Positions 36,601 through 48,284 of a stretch of 64,000 nucleotides of DNA are shown here, piece by piece. A program made the position numbers and the translations under genes. The stretch comes from Meloidogyne chitwoodi (taxonomy: Eukaryota > Nematoda > Chromadorea > Rhabditida > Meloidogynidae). The stretch's first letter is position 1. Each line of letters starts with the position of its first letter. The DNA is taken from positions 2,108,001-2,172,000 of the forward strand of contig JACZZP010000016.1 of the NCBI GenBank assembly GCA_015183035.1. Direction: 5' to 3'. The notes under the pieces were generated by a model. It made no database searches, had not been told where the DNA came from, and worked only from the letters and a program-made list of their open reading frames with translations.

Positions 36601-38269
36601 AAAAAAGTCAGTTTTAGTCATTTCCCCTATAATTTTTAAATGTTTAGGAGCTTTTATTTCGACTTCTATATTAAAATTGTGTTATCTAAATTGCTTATTC
36701 GATTCAGTTTTTTAAGTTCTTTCGAATGATTTATGTATCGACTAGATCTAACACGTAGAAAAAAAACTCAAAAAATACAGTATTTACCTTTCCCCATATC
36801 TATCATCTGCAATGAAAAGGTATTTAACAAAATTAATTATAAACAGACGTTTCAATGCCAAGTGAGATTTTAATATAACATTTTTCTTACTGTATTATAC
36901 TTGAATTCAGTGTTATTTTACTTCTTTATAAATAGATATATCGTTTTTGTAATTTGTGGGAAATAGGTTTTTTGTTTAAAATGGTCTGAAATGAGTAATT
37001 TTACAAAATTGTCATTAGGTGTAGTGACATAAGGCACACTAGGATAGAAAAAGCTCAAGAAATTCAATTTTCAAAATGGACCTCAAACATAAATTTTTCT
37101 TTAAGTCACTATAGCCGGGAAGATTTAACGGTAATCTTAAAGGAATTTCAAGGCTTCTTCTGTATTGACATAAATTTTTTAAAGGTGGATACAGCACAAG
37201 CGGAAGTACTTTTCATGGATTTATTGTGTATAAAAAACACTTTTTATTTTTTAATTTTGTTTTTATAGTTCTATAGCATTAGTGGATAATTTACAAATGA
37301 ATTTTCATTCTCCATCAGAACAACAATTAACTGATAGAGCAGAAAGTTTTTGCAAAGCACTTGAAGGACGTTGGGCTCTTGGTGATTGCGGAAATTCTGT
37401 TATTATTTTTGTATGGAGACATTATAAAAAGTTGGCAATAAAATTTAAAAAAAAATAAATCTAAAAAATTATTAAGATTAATTATATGGCCAGCAAGACT
37501 AGCAGAACGTTATATTACGGTAAAACATTAAACTTATGAAAAAAACATTTTTTAAGCAAAGTGAACGTAAAGCAATTCTTGCCCGTGTAAATGATCTAGT
37601 CCAGAATGGTAAAAACATTTTAGGGAAAAAAGTAAATTTGATTGATTAGATAGATGGAGTGAGGCTATTGCTCAAGTCATTGGTGAGAAAGAGAATCTAA
37701 ATAAATTAATATATTTGTAAAAAATTGAAAAAATTAAGCGGAAATGTATGAACAATTAAGAGGTGAACCTAAATCGAGAGTGGACACAGGTAAACAAAAA
37801 ATTTCTTGTGTTGATCTATTTGCTTGCCCATAAAGAGAATATACTTTAATTAATTAATTAAAGGAACTTTATCTCTAATAATCGCTGTTGGAGTTGCCAG
37901 TCTCCTTACTTCGCTAATTACCGGTAGTTTTTTTTGTAGAGCTGTTAAAAAAATTTTTAGGATGTGTTTGTGCCTTCCGCTGTTGTGGAAATTTATCACC
38001 AAATGATGAAAAATCTGCAAGTGGACTTATTGACTCTTCCGCCAGTTTTAGTCTAGTTAGATTACATTTAACATTTTATAATAATTTTAAATATTTTTTA
38101 GCCACCAATGAATTGTCAATTACCTATTACATCTTCAACATTTCGTTCTTCAAATCATCAAGTTTCAATTATGCCTTCCTCTCCTTCGGCCATTCGGCGA
38201 TCTCCGACTCCCCCTCCCCAGCCTTCACAGCTTAGTTATATGGCATTTTCTGATACTACAATTGTATGA
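33666..38269 (+). CDS. molo-1: MOLO-1-like (modulator of levamisole receptor) membrane protein
   Basis: MOLO-1 of C. elegans is a single-pass protein with an extracellular TPM domain that boosts levamisole-sensitive acetylcholine receptors in muscle. Here a signal sequence (MCSFIFFVFINFFQFFQFIN) precedes YPDIRGPTFQQCANKIPEDK and a CDPDKIFN motif. CPCQRRSQCSS is joined over a 3.1 kb intron (34081-37184) to GYSTSGSTFHGFIV and SIALVDNLQMNFHSPSEQQL. ALGDCGNSVIIFVWRHYKK, AERYIT and a C-terminal helix TLSLIIAVGVASLLTSLITG then lead to a Cys pair and a Ser/Pro-rich tail ending AFSDTTIV (stop 38267-38269). The order TPM domain, helix, cytoplasmic tail and the cysteine spacing fit the MOLO-1 family. 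Which paralogue it is cannot be told. Confidence 0.75.
34535..34835. repeat. AT-rich minisatellite
   Basis: The phrase AAGTTTATTTTAGTATTTTT, alternating with TTCAAGTTTATTTTAG/TTCAAGTTTGTTTTAG, repeats about ten times with small length changes. Higher-order pairing of a longer and a shorter unit is visible. The open frame through it is a product of the repeat. Confidence 0.85.
35308..35610. repeat. 30-bp minisatellite with a hairpin in each unit
   Basis: Nine consecutive 30-base units from 35341 to 35610 are virtually identical, preceded by one 27-base variant. Each unit holds CTCATGA-ACTGAC-TCATGAG, whose arms are perfect reverse complements with a 6-base loop. The period is a multiple of three, so the minus strand reads as a 10-residue repeat, but there is no start context, homology or splice evidence for a protein. 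Confidence 0.95.
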
Positions 38270-38333
38270 ATAGAAGAAAAAACGTTAAGAAAAGATATTA
38301 AAATTTAAATAATTAACATAATAAAAATTTTCA

Positions 38334-39848
38334 TCACTTCTGATGGCTTCTGCGCATGTGACTGTCATGTGCTGCATGAGAAGCAAATTGTTTCCCACAA
38401 ATTGTGCACTGTCATTAATGAATATTTTGTTACTTTAATTTTATTAAACCTTGAAAGGTTTTTCACCACTATGCTGACGTACTTTAATTAAAATTAAATT
38501 ATTCCCAATATTCTAAAAATTATTTTACTATGAGTTCGTAGAATAGAGCTTGCAGTGAATGACTTATCACAATGAGGACATTTATAAGGACGTTCTCCAG
38601 AATGAGTGCGCATATGCTTAAATATAAAAAAAAAATTAATTTAAACAAAAAAAATTTTTTTGCTAACTTTGCTTAAACTGCTTGACTGAGAAAAAGCTTT
38701 TCCGCAAAGCTGACAAATGTGTGGTCTGCGACGTTCATGAACATGAAGAATATGAATGCGCAAACGGCTCTCTAAATTTAGATTGTGAATCTAATTGAAC
38801 GTTTTATAATAATTATAGTTTTAAAAATAAATCAAACATTAAAACTCTCACGTTTCTCAAAAGATCTAAATTGAAAATATATATTTCTAAATTTTAGTAT
38901 GTTCATACCTTAAACAATGTAAATGTGGACATGGAAAACGGCGCTGGCCATTATCAACACAAGGAGTAAACTTTAGATGTTTATCTCTAAAGGAACATTT
39001 TTTAGAATTTTTTTAAATTAAAAGTTTACAGATAATAAGCATAACTAAATAATTTTCCACAACGATGACAAGCATATCCACGACTTTTATCAATAAAATT
39101 GCTACTTGATGCTTCACTAGCTTGAATTTGGGCATTTTCTTCATTTGTAGGTTCAAAACTTGCTGAAATTTAAATTTTCAATTAAATAGATCATTTTTAT
39201 AGTAATTAACACCTCTAGGCTTTTTTCCCTTCTTTGATTGTACTAACATTACTTTGCTAAGATCTTTTAGAACTTTTTCAGTCTTAATATTTGTATTTGC
39301 ACTAATATCGTCTTTGATGAGAGCGTTGCCTTTCTTTAAATAAAATGTTATTGAAAAAATAATAATTACTTTATTATTATCAGAATTCTTCAATGCTAAA
39401 TGATAGCTGTAAAGAAGCATTTGGAGAGGCAAATAGTCAGATAATGAGGGATGTGATGGGCCAGTAAATATTGAGGATATAACATCTTCAATATCTAAAA
39501 TATAATTAAAAGTATCATTTTAGAATATTTATTTTAACCTTTACTTTCTCTCTTAGTTTTATTTTCATCAACAGAAGATCCAATTATTGAATCAATGCTC
39601 AGATTACTTAACAGCTTTTTCTCATTTCCTGGGGTTGATGAGTGAATTCTGATCAGTGGTGGCATAAATAAATTTATTGAAGGCATAAGGAGCCTCGGAA
39701 GAAAAAAAGGACGAAAGTGAAAGGATTGATAAGGATAATAAAAATTGGGTATGTGAGGAAGAGGTAAAAAGAATGGAAGTGATCGAAGTTGGGGGAAAAT
39801 GCTTGAAATAGGTGTTTGTATTGAATTGGAATAATTTCGACTGTGCAT
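38334..39848 (-). CDS. C2H2 zinc-finger protein, PRDM14-like
   Basis: The start [20 protein letters not shown] (39848) opens a low-complexity region rich in Pro, Phe, Ser and Leu. A Lys-rich part follows, then at least five C2H2 fingers. The first two are atypical ([38 protein letters not shown]). Three classical fingers with TGEKP-like linkers come after: [40 protein letters not shown], and [20 protein letters not shown]. The phrases [20 protein letters not shown] and ASHAAHDSH are, as I recall, those of vertebrate PRDM14 fingers. No PR/SET domain is seen upstream within the gene. It is likely a nuclear sequence-specific regulator. The stop is at 38334-38336. Confidence 0.72.
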
Positions 39849-40964
39849 TCTATAGTTTATTGGCTGTAAATAAGCTTAAGGGAATATAAAATGATCTGAA
39901 TAAATATAGTAATTATTTAAAATTATTCAAATTCTTAAGGGTCAACAATAAAGAAGTATTAATATGGTGTCAATCGCGCAGCAAAGCACCATTTCACCTA
40001 CCAATGAAAGCGCTCTAAGCACTAAAAGTTTTGTATTCAAGATTAAAGATTTAGAAGTGGCCAATATATCATAGGAGGTCCGTACTCATCCAGTATTTGG
40101 TTGTTATTTACTTAAAAAAGTGTCAAGTACTTGGTTATATGGAGTGAAGAATTAAAAGACAAACTTAACAAGTTTTTCTAAAAATATGGTTGAATGGTGA
40201 ATAATTATGCATTGAGGACAATAAATAGTTGGCCAACACAAACTTAAATTTTCACCTATTCAGCCTAATTCTGCCAAATTAACTGAAAAAAATGGTTGGA
40301 CCAAATGGAAGATGCTGTAATTTTTGGCACAGCAATTCCCTTGATAAGACGCGTAAGGAAATAATAACGGTACTAGAATGCAGTAATATCTCCCTCTCTA
40401 GCCCCAATAATTCACTTATCGAAACACAATATTGAGGGAAGCAAGCATTACATTTAAAGTAAATTAATTTACATAGACTCTTAGAATTATATAAAAATTG
40501 GATATTTAGTAGTTAAAAGCAATATATATAATTATTATTTTTGAATATTTACAGCACTTATTTGTTAGATTTTTATATTAAATGACATCTAAAAATCACA
40601 TAATATGACAAATTAAACGATAGTTCAAATAATAAAAGTTCCGATTTCAATTCTATATATGTACATAAGTATTTTATAATTTGGGTATTAGTAAAATTAC
40701 TTAATTATCAGTCCGCATCCTTAAAATATAAAAATGATAGGCAGTATAATATATGAGAATAACTAGAAATTTTATATAAAATATAAGACTGGAATCGGAG
40801 AGTTATAATCAGAAAATAAGATAAATAAATAGAACCAGAAAATAATCTTATAATTATTATGAAAATTACAAGTTTTTTAAAGAAATGGCGCCAACAAATG
40901 CGAAAAAAGTTAACAAAATAACTACAAAATTGTAAACATATATAAAAAATTATTAAAAAAAATG
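39849..40964. other. Spacer without a recognised gene
   Basis: I see no convincing frame or repeat. It lies between the 5' end of the zinc-finger gene and the 3' end of the DIN-1-like gene, both on the minus strand, so it should contain the zinc-finger promoter and the DIN-1-like 3' UTR. Confidence 0.45.
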
Positions 40965-43900
40965 TCAGGAGTTGGTCAAAATTATAAAAAGATAACCTGC
41001 CCCAAGAAAATCAACCTTCTTTAAAATCTCTGGTGCGTTCCTTAGCAATAATGTCCTGCTTAATTCACTAGGTGGAAAAATATGAGCAACGCAACCTTGG
41101 TGATGCTATAAAAAATAAATTATATTTTTTAAAAATATTATTTAACCGAATTAACAATTCCAGCTGAATTTTTAGAGCTATAATAATCAATAAACGATGT
41201 TGCCATCTTCTGAACTTGTACAGAAACATCATTACGATCCCGTCCACAAGGTAGACAAATTAAGGCCACATGGTTTTCTTCTCGCTCCATTTTACGCATT
41301 ACATTATCCAATTGAGACTGTTCTAAACGCATCCGTTGATTTACTCGAAGCAAAGGAATGCCCTGATCATTAAAGGAAACTAGCTCGTGATTCATTCGTT
41401 CCACAAGTTGTTCATTCCCACAAACCTAGAAGTAAAAAATGTTCACATTCGCTAATTAAGATGGAGTTAATGATATATCCAAAATGGAACTAAAATAATT
41501 TACCTATTCTAGGTCTAATCGTAAGTTTCGAAATTTAAGTCAAAATAATAATACGTTTGAAAATATTTGTGGAGTATAATGCACGTGATGTAAAAGAAAA
41601 AGTAAAAAAACCTTATGCATTTGCACAAGTGTATCGGCATTTTTCATGGCCAACTGCCCTTGCCAAACAATGGGATAACTTCCTTGAACCTACAAAAAAT
41701 TAAAATAAATTTCTATAAAAGCAAAAACATACACAATGTTGTCTTTTTTGCTGGTGTGGTTGAGAGGGTTGAGGTGGCTGAAAAGATGAAAGCTGCTCTC
41801 CAAACTGAAAAATAATTTAACTATTATGTCTAATTGTAAGTTACAAAAATTAGACAAAATTAATAATGCATATTTAAAAAATAAAAAGGAAAGATATTAA
41901 AAACCTTATGCATGTGCACAATTGTGTCGGCATTTTTAATGGCCAACTGCTCTTGCCACGTATTTGGAAAACTTTTTTGAGTCTACAAAAAGATTAATTA
42001 AATTTTTATAAACGCAGGGACATACAACACTATGTTGTCTGTTTTCCTGATGTTCTTGAGAGAACTGATGTGGTTGAACGGCTGAAAGTTGCTGGACAAT
42101 AGGTGTTGTTTGAGTTGTACTACAGAATCCTTGTTTTTGGAAGGGATTTACAGACTGGACATGCGGAAGAGGTGTAGCAAACTGGGTTGCAGAAAACTTA
42201 GATGCGGCAGATTGTGCTGCGGCAAACTGGGCTGCTGCAAACTGGACGTGTGGAAGACTAGGCTGTGGCAAACTCGACTGCGGCAGACTGGTTTGGAGCA
42301 AATTCGGCTGCTGTAAACTGAGCTGTGGCAAACTGTGTTGTAGATTGGACTGTTGAAAACTGAGCTGCGGCATACTGGGCTGTAAAGTATTATGTTGTGA
42401 CAAAATGTGTTGTGGTAGATTGGACTGTGGAAAACTGAGCTGCGGCATACTGGGCTGTAGCGTACTATGTTGTGGTAGAATAGACTGCGTCAAACTATGT
42501 TGTGGTAGATTTGACTGTGGAAAACTGAGCTGCGGCATACTGGGCTGTTGAAAACTGTGTTGTTGCAAACTGGGAGTGGAAGACTGGGTTGTGGCAAACT
42601 GGATTTCTGACGATTTATTATTTCTTTGTATTGCCTTCATTTCAACAATAGATTCGTTTCTATGTAGTTTGTCATATTCCTCTCCAAATTTAACAGAAGG
42701 ATTTATGCTTGCAATATCATCTGGTTCCTCTTGATTGGAAGAATATTCACCAAACACAACAGGAAGGGAAGACGTAGTCTTTGAATCATCAAACTGAGAT
42801 TGAGTTTGCTGCTTGATTGTTTCAGAAACACTTTTGCTAAAAGTATGCTGCTTCTCCTGATTAGAAATTTGTTTGTCAGAAGCCTGGGCAGTCCCAATTT
42901 GTTCAGGAATCTGTTTTGTATTAAATTTTAGAGAAGTTTCTTCGTTTTGTTGTTGCTCTTTTAACACATTAGCGTCAATTTCAACAAATCCAGTAGCTAT
43001 AGAGACCTCTTCCAATCTAACAGACGTATTAATGCTTGCTATAACATCGAGTTCCTCATGATTTGCAGAACATTCACCAGATAAGGTAGACGTGGTCTTT
43101 AAATCATCAAACTGAAATTGTGTTTGCTACTTAATTTTAATAGTTGTAGAAACCTTTTTGTTAAGAGTATGTTGCTTCTGATTAGAAATTTGTTCTTCAC
43201 AAGTCGGAGCAGCCATAATTTGTTCAGGAATCTGTTTTGTATGAGATTTTAGTGAAGTTTTATCATGTTCTTGTTGTTCTTTTAACAAATGAGCATCAAT
43301 ATCAACAAATCCAGTGGGTATGACAACCTCTTCAAATCTAACAGAAGGATTAATACTTGCAATAGCATCGAGTTCTTCTTGATTGGAAGAGTATTCATCA
43401 AATAAGGTAGACGTGGTCTTTAAATCATCAAACTGAAATTGTGTTTGCTACTATTTTAATAGTTATAGAAACCTTTTTGTTAAAAGTATGTTGTTCAACT
43501 TGATTAGAAATTTGTTTTTCACAAGTCGGAGCAGTCACAATTTGTTCAGGAATCTGCTTTATGCGAGATTTTAGAGAAGGTTCATCATTTTCTTGTTGTT
43601 CTTTTAAGACATTAGCGTCAATTTCAACAAATCCAGTGGCTATAACAACCTCTTCCAATCTAACAGAAGGATTAATACTTGCAATAGCATCGAGTTCTTC
43701 TTGATTGGAAGAGTATTCATCAAATATAGTAGACGTGGTTTTTGAATCATCAAACTGAAATTGTGTTTGCTACTTGTTTTAATATTATAGAAACCTTTTT
43801 GTTAAGTGTATGTTGCTTCTCTTGATTAGAAATTTGTTTGTCACAAGTCTGAGAAGTCACAATTTGTTCAGGTATATGTTTAATGTGAGATTTTAGAGAT

Positions 43901-46900
43901 GTTTCATCATTTTCTTGTTGTTCTTTTAAGACATTAGCGTCAATTTCAACAAATCCAGTGGCTATAACGACCATTTGTGTTTCATTTAGCTAAAAATAAA
44001 AATTTTCAACAGATAAAGTTAATTATTATTCCTATAAAATTAATCTTAAATTTTACAACCTTTTCTTTCTTATCAATTATCCTATCTGATTGTGAGAAAA
44101 AGGCATTGTGAGAAGTGGATGGAGCAAGTTTCAATTTCTTGGAATCCGAAGCACAGACTTTATCAGTAAGTTTATCTAACTTCGTTTCTAGATTTTCATG
44201 AGAGATCTTTTTAGTTTCTTTTTTATTAAATCTATTATATGTACATAAAGACTCTCGTTCTAATTTCCTCTTTCGTTCTATATTAGTTTTCTTCTCTACT
44301 ACGACATTTGATTCATTTTTCAATCTACGAGGTTTTTTGATGTTTGTCATAACACTAACTTTTCTATTATCCGACTTTTCCTCTGTTTTAATTTCGTCGT
44401 GATCATTCTTCTTTTTTTCCACAATTGAATCACAATTAAGTTGTACATTCGACCTAGCTTCATTTTTGTATTCATCTTGATCGGAATCTTCGCCAAACAC
44501 GTCCACCATTGAAAATTTGGCAATTTTTTTCTATATTTATGAAAAAATATATAAAAATTTCATTTATTTTGTTTAAAAATATACCGGCACATGTTTTTTG
44601 AATACTGGAAAGCCCCTAGGTGCTGCCCGCACATCTTCATCAGAAGTATCATTACTACTAGTACTGCTACTTGAAACTGATGAATTTAAAGATGAAGAGC
44701 ATGAATCTGGCAATGAGTCCAACTTTTTAGAAGTCAATTGATGTTGACCTTCTTTAGCTGTTTCAACTAAGGAAGCTAATTTCTGAAAAACTAATTTTAA
44801 GAAATTTTTCTTATACTTAGTTTGCCTGGTCCAAATCATCTTTGTGCCCATCCATTGAACGGGGTGAGCTGGATCGATGTTTAATAAATTCTGCTTGCAA
44901 CTAAATTAAGATTTTAAGTTTTTCATATAAATTTTTACAAAACCTTTTGAACTATCTTATCTCCAACTCTTCCAGGCTCTTCATTATCGCTTTTCTCATC
45001 AGCGCTAACACGCAAACTCCATTCTCCACTCGAAGAAGACTCCTTTGATTCAAAAGTAGCATCTGCCAATCTTTCTTTTTCAATTCTTTCCATCATTGTA
45101 GGTTTTTTTGGAGCAATTTGCGGCCTTTTTATTGACGATACGATTTCATCCATTTTATGACATTCTCTTTTATCAGAATCTTGTTTAACAATTTCCATAA
45201 AATTATCATCTACTAATTCGTTGTTTTTATCAACATCAGAATGATAATGATTTTCTTCTTCCCTTTTAATTTGTAAATTTAGAGTTTCGGAAGATAATGG
45301 TTTATCTCTCTTGCTTTCATCAGAATCTGATGATGAGCTACTTAGTCTAACACGGTTCAATTCCTTTTTCTGTAAATTATGAAAGGCTTCATATGTTATA
45401 GATAATAAAATAATAAATAACCTTTTTTGTTTTTTTCTCACGCAATTGTTCTAAGGCTTGTGACTTTTTTCTTTCATCGTCAGGTCTCTGAGATGATCGA
45501 CGTTTAACACGATCATACATTGACATACCAAAATTTGCTCCTGACCTTATAGCTTCAAGCATTCGTTTCTGTTCATCCAAATCAACATCCCAAAGAATTG
45601 TAGAAGTATCAATATCACTTCCATCACTATCAGAGCTGATTGAAGACTCGTGTTTTCTCATTTGATGATGTCCCCTCTTTTTTTGTAGATGCTTTCCGTC
45701 TGTTTGTGATATGGAATCATGTTCAGAAGCTCCCTTCTTTTTAGTTATTGACTTTAATTGATCCTAAATTTTTAATTATATTATACTCATGATGAGGAAA
45801 ATATGTGAAAATGGTCGATGGAATTGAACCATCACAGAAAGGGCCTAAACCAGAGCACAACCGACTGCGCCATAATCCAACTATTTATAGGTCATTTTTA
45901 TTCACTCATATATATATATTTTTCGAGCATACGGACATAACAAATTAAAAATTATTAATAAAAATTTTCTTACCTTACTACCAACAGAAAATGCCTTTGG
46001 TTTTCTCATTTCTTCATACTCTTTAAATTTTTCATCTTTTGAAGACATAATTTTCTTTGGGATTACAATGGTGGAAGATGAAGTTGACGGCATTTTGGGA
46101 AGAGTTTGTTGCTTAATGTTGGCTTTTAAATGATCTTTCTTTTCAAGATTTTTATCTTTGTCCTTTATTTTCTTATTGTTAGCAGAAAGATCTGCTGATG
46201 TTGTAGTAAATAAAGTTGATGGTGTTAGGGATTTCTTCGGATCATTTTTCTTAAATAAGTTTATGTAAAAAAGGATGCAATTAAAAGGAATAATTTTTGC
46301 TATGCGATTATAAAAATTAACAATTTTAGACTGGGCAAGAAAATTAATACCGATTTGGAAATTGTAGATAAAGTCTTGTTCTGTTGTTGAATGGGAGGTA
46401 CTTCTGTAGGTTTTTTTGGAATCAATGATGATTTTTTTAAAGGTTGTGGAGAAGTGTTACCGATATCATCTTTTTCAATAATTGATTTGGAAATCGAGGT
46501 AGTTCCACGACACTTTTGTTGAGAGTTGCTAATAAGGCTTCTTGATTGAATGTCAAAATCGACAATAGATTCGTGCTGTTTAACAAGAGGTGATGAACAT
46601 TCTTCAGTAGAATGAGTAATGCTGTTAGAAGAAGATGCACGTTGCCTAATAATGGGAGCTAAACAGCTTTTCTGTTGCATTTGTTGTTTAGGTGTACAGA
46701 CATTACTGGATTCGATCAACGTTTTAGAGGGTAATGTATTTCTGAAATTATATAAAATATTTGTAGAAAAGTTTGAATATTAAATAATATGCGTAATAGC
46801 AAAAAAAGTTAACCTTCTTTCATGAAAGTCAATATTAGCCGATGTAGAATCTTCGCGAGATATATTGTGCAAATTAATTAATCGATGTTGTTGATCATTA

Positions 46901-48284
46901 TGCTTATCTCGGTTAATTTCTGTATTTGAAACATCAGAATCTGCATTTTGTTGATGTAAAAAATCCCCGCTTAAACTGGAGCAATGACTTGCGGAAGTAA
47001 CAGAAAACATATCAAGAAGTTGTTTCATCTCTTGTTCCATTTTTTGAATATTAATTTCCTTTGTGTCCATCTGTGGTTTCTAAAATTTTAAAATTATTGA
47101 TTGAGTGTAAAAACCTTTGTCTGTTTCAAGCTCATTTTTCGTGCATCGATTTTATCATTAACTTCTTTGAACAAAGCACTAGTCTTGCTCAATGAACGTA
47201 AAGTCAGCGACAATTTACTAACTTCATTTCTCATGTTCCTTTCTTCTATTGAATTTCTTCGACTTCCATCTAATTCGTGTTTTTGTATTACTCCTCCGCA
47301 TGGTATCGTTGTGTGCGGTGTTCCAATAACAGAATCCCCACTAGTCGAAACACTTGCATCTTTTGTTTTTGAATCCGATTGTCTCAAAAATCGTAGCTTC
47401 TCTTCTGGACTCTCACGCTTGAGAAGTTTAGATTTAAGCGCAAATAGCGGCAAATCTAAATCCATAACTTCTTTTCTTTCTTCCTTATGTCGTTTTCTAG
47501 GATCAGTTAATGAAGGATCAAGTCGATTTAATGGAATATTAACATGGCGGAGAAAAACAGTCCGAAGACGTGCAGTCAATGAACATGAGCCACCAGAAGT
47601 CGACGGTAGGCAGGAGTCAGTTGTATCTTAGAAATAGTTATTTATTATAAAAAGGTAAATAAAAACCTTTTTTCTGACAATGAATTGAAGTTTGAGCTTG
47701 ACCTGTAGTTGCATGCTTTTCAGATTTTATCGATGACACTTTTTCACCTTTTTGAACAAGATGAAGCCTTGAATTGCTACCTTTTTGTTCTTCTTCCTTT
47801 TGTGGTTTGTCATTTGTCTCATCATTAAATGAACAGGTAGAGCAACTAAAATTTATATTTTTATATTGTGAATGTAATAAAAACCTTTCTGAGCAAGAAC
47901 GTGATGTACATGAATTAGATGAACAAGAGGAGTAAGTGCTAGTAGAAGAAGAATAAGTGCTAGTAGAATATGTACTTGTAGAATAAGTGCTAGTAGAAGA
48001 TTTTTCCCTTAAAGAAGTGATTTTGTCAGATTCTACTCGATCCATTCGTTTAGGTGGAACAGGCGGAGGTGGAAGAATAGATCCAGATCGCGAACCTCGA
48101 AATATTTTTTTATAGCAATTTATAAAGGAAAACCTGGTTTTGAACGTTCATGACTTCCATGACTTTTCTTATTTTTGGACATTCCAGTTTGGCGATTTCT
48201 TCTACTCGATTTTGTCATGCCATTCTCGCGAATAAATCGTTTGCCTGAATGATATCCGGAAGTTTGAGAATTTGAATTTTTCAT
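40965..48284 (-). CDS. din-1: DIN-1/SPEN-type nuclear corepressor with C-terminal SPOC domain
   Basis: This large gene runs from ATG 48284 (MKNSNSQTSGYHSGKRFIRE) to TGA 40965-40967. It is mostly disordered: a Ser/Thr/Tyr repeat (47.9-48.0 kb), PPPPVPPKR, helical charged segments (DEQKRMLEAIRSGANFGMSM), acidic Ser runs, four tandem ~94-residue modules (42.7-44.0 kb) and a Gln/Pro/Ser-Leu repeat tract (42.2-42.6 kb). The C-terminus is a SPOC domain: YPIVWQGQLAMKNADTLVQM, VCGNEQLVERM, LRVNQRMRLEQSQLDNVMRK, ALICLPCGRDRNDVSVQVQK, AHIFPPSELSRTLLL. SPOC domains of SPEN/SHARP bind phosphorylated partners and recruit corepressors. C. elegans DIN-1 binds the nuclear receptor DAF-12. No RRM domains are visible before the start, so this resembles the short DIN-1S form, unless upstream exons lie beyond 48.3 kb. 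Confidence 0.85.
41612..41982 (-). repeat. din-1: Duplicated 78-nt SPOC-domain exon with flanking exon
   Basis: Two exons of identical length encode variants of the first SPOC strand. The upstream one (41982-41905) reads TQKSFPNTWQEQLAIKNADT... and the downstream one (41689-41612) reads VQGSYPIVWQGQLAMKNADT.... Both end MHK at a phase-0 donor. The preceding small exons are also alike: SAVQPHQFSQEHQENRQHSV and SSFQPPQPSQPHQQKRQHC. The duplication therefore covers about 290-300 bp including introns. Both copies are open and have usable splice sites. Confidence 0.85.
42700..43985 (-). repeat. din-1: Four tandem ~322 bp coding modules, each with a tiny intron-like insert
   Basis: The phrase (V/S)IATGFVEIDANVLKEQQ recurs with a period of about 322 bp, near 43971, 43649, 43327 and 43004. 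Each unit continues through QIPEQI, (D/E)KQISNQ and QHT(L/F)(N/S)K(K/S). A GT...AG segment follows: 43794-43755 (40 nt), 43472-43433 (40 nt), 43153-43112 (42 nt) and 42829-42794 (36 nt). Then comes FDD(S/L)KTTS with NQEELDAIASINPSV. Removing the segment restores one continuous frame through copies 1-3, where it carries stops. In copy 4 it is open (12 codons, VSETIKQQTQSQ). Confidence 0.9.
45811..45879 (-). pseudogene. tRNA-like relic in a DIN-1-like gene intron
   Basis: On the minus strand the sequence reads ATGGCGCAGTCGGTTGTGC (a D arm with GCGC/GTGC stem, good A box) and GATGG-TTCAATT-CCATC (a perfect 5-bp T arm with 7-base loop, good B box). Between them CTGGTTTAGGCCCTTTC has a loop with possible anticodon AGG, but the stem does not pair. 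The acceptor stem is also poor. It lies in the intron at about 45765-45973 in the sense of the host gene. It is probably a dead tRNA. Confidence 0.6.

Larger units (their letters stand above)
34081..37184. repeat. 3.1 kb repeat-filled intron of the MOLO-1-like gene
   Basis: The intron holds, in order: a copy of the dispersed repeat also seen at 5.9-6.8 kb; an AT-rich minisatellite (34535-34835); a CTCGCCGA-rich patch (34840-35010); loosely repeated ~250-300 bp units marked by TCGACTTCTAAAAGTCAG and CAGACAAATCTGACTTTTAG (about 35025-36520); a 30-bp minisatellite (35308-35610); and a last dispersed copy to about 36910. The marker AAATCTGACTTTTAGAAAAAAAG recurs five or more times. Other introns in this gene are about 40-60 bp. 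Confidence 0.8.

Noticed and set aside
47101..47631. 176-codon plus-strand frame
   Set aside because: It is antisense to a long exon of the DIN-1-like gene, which continues in frame into neighbouring exons.
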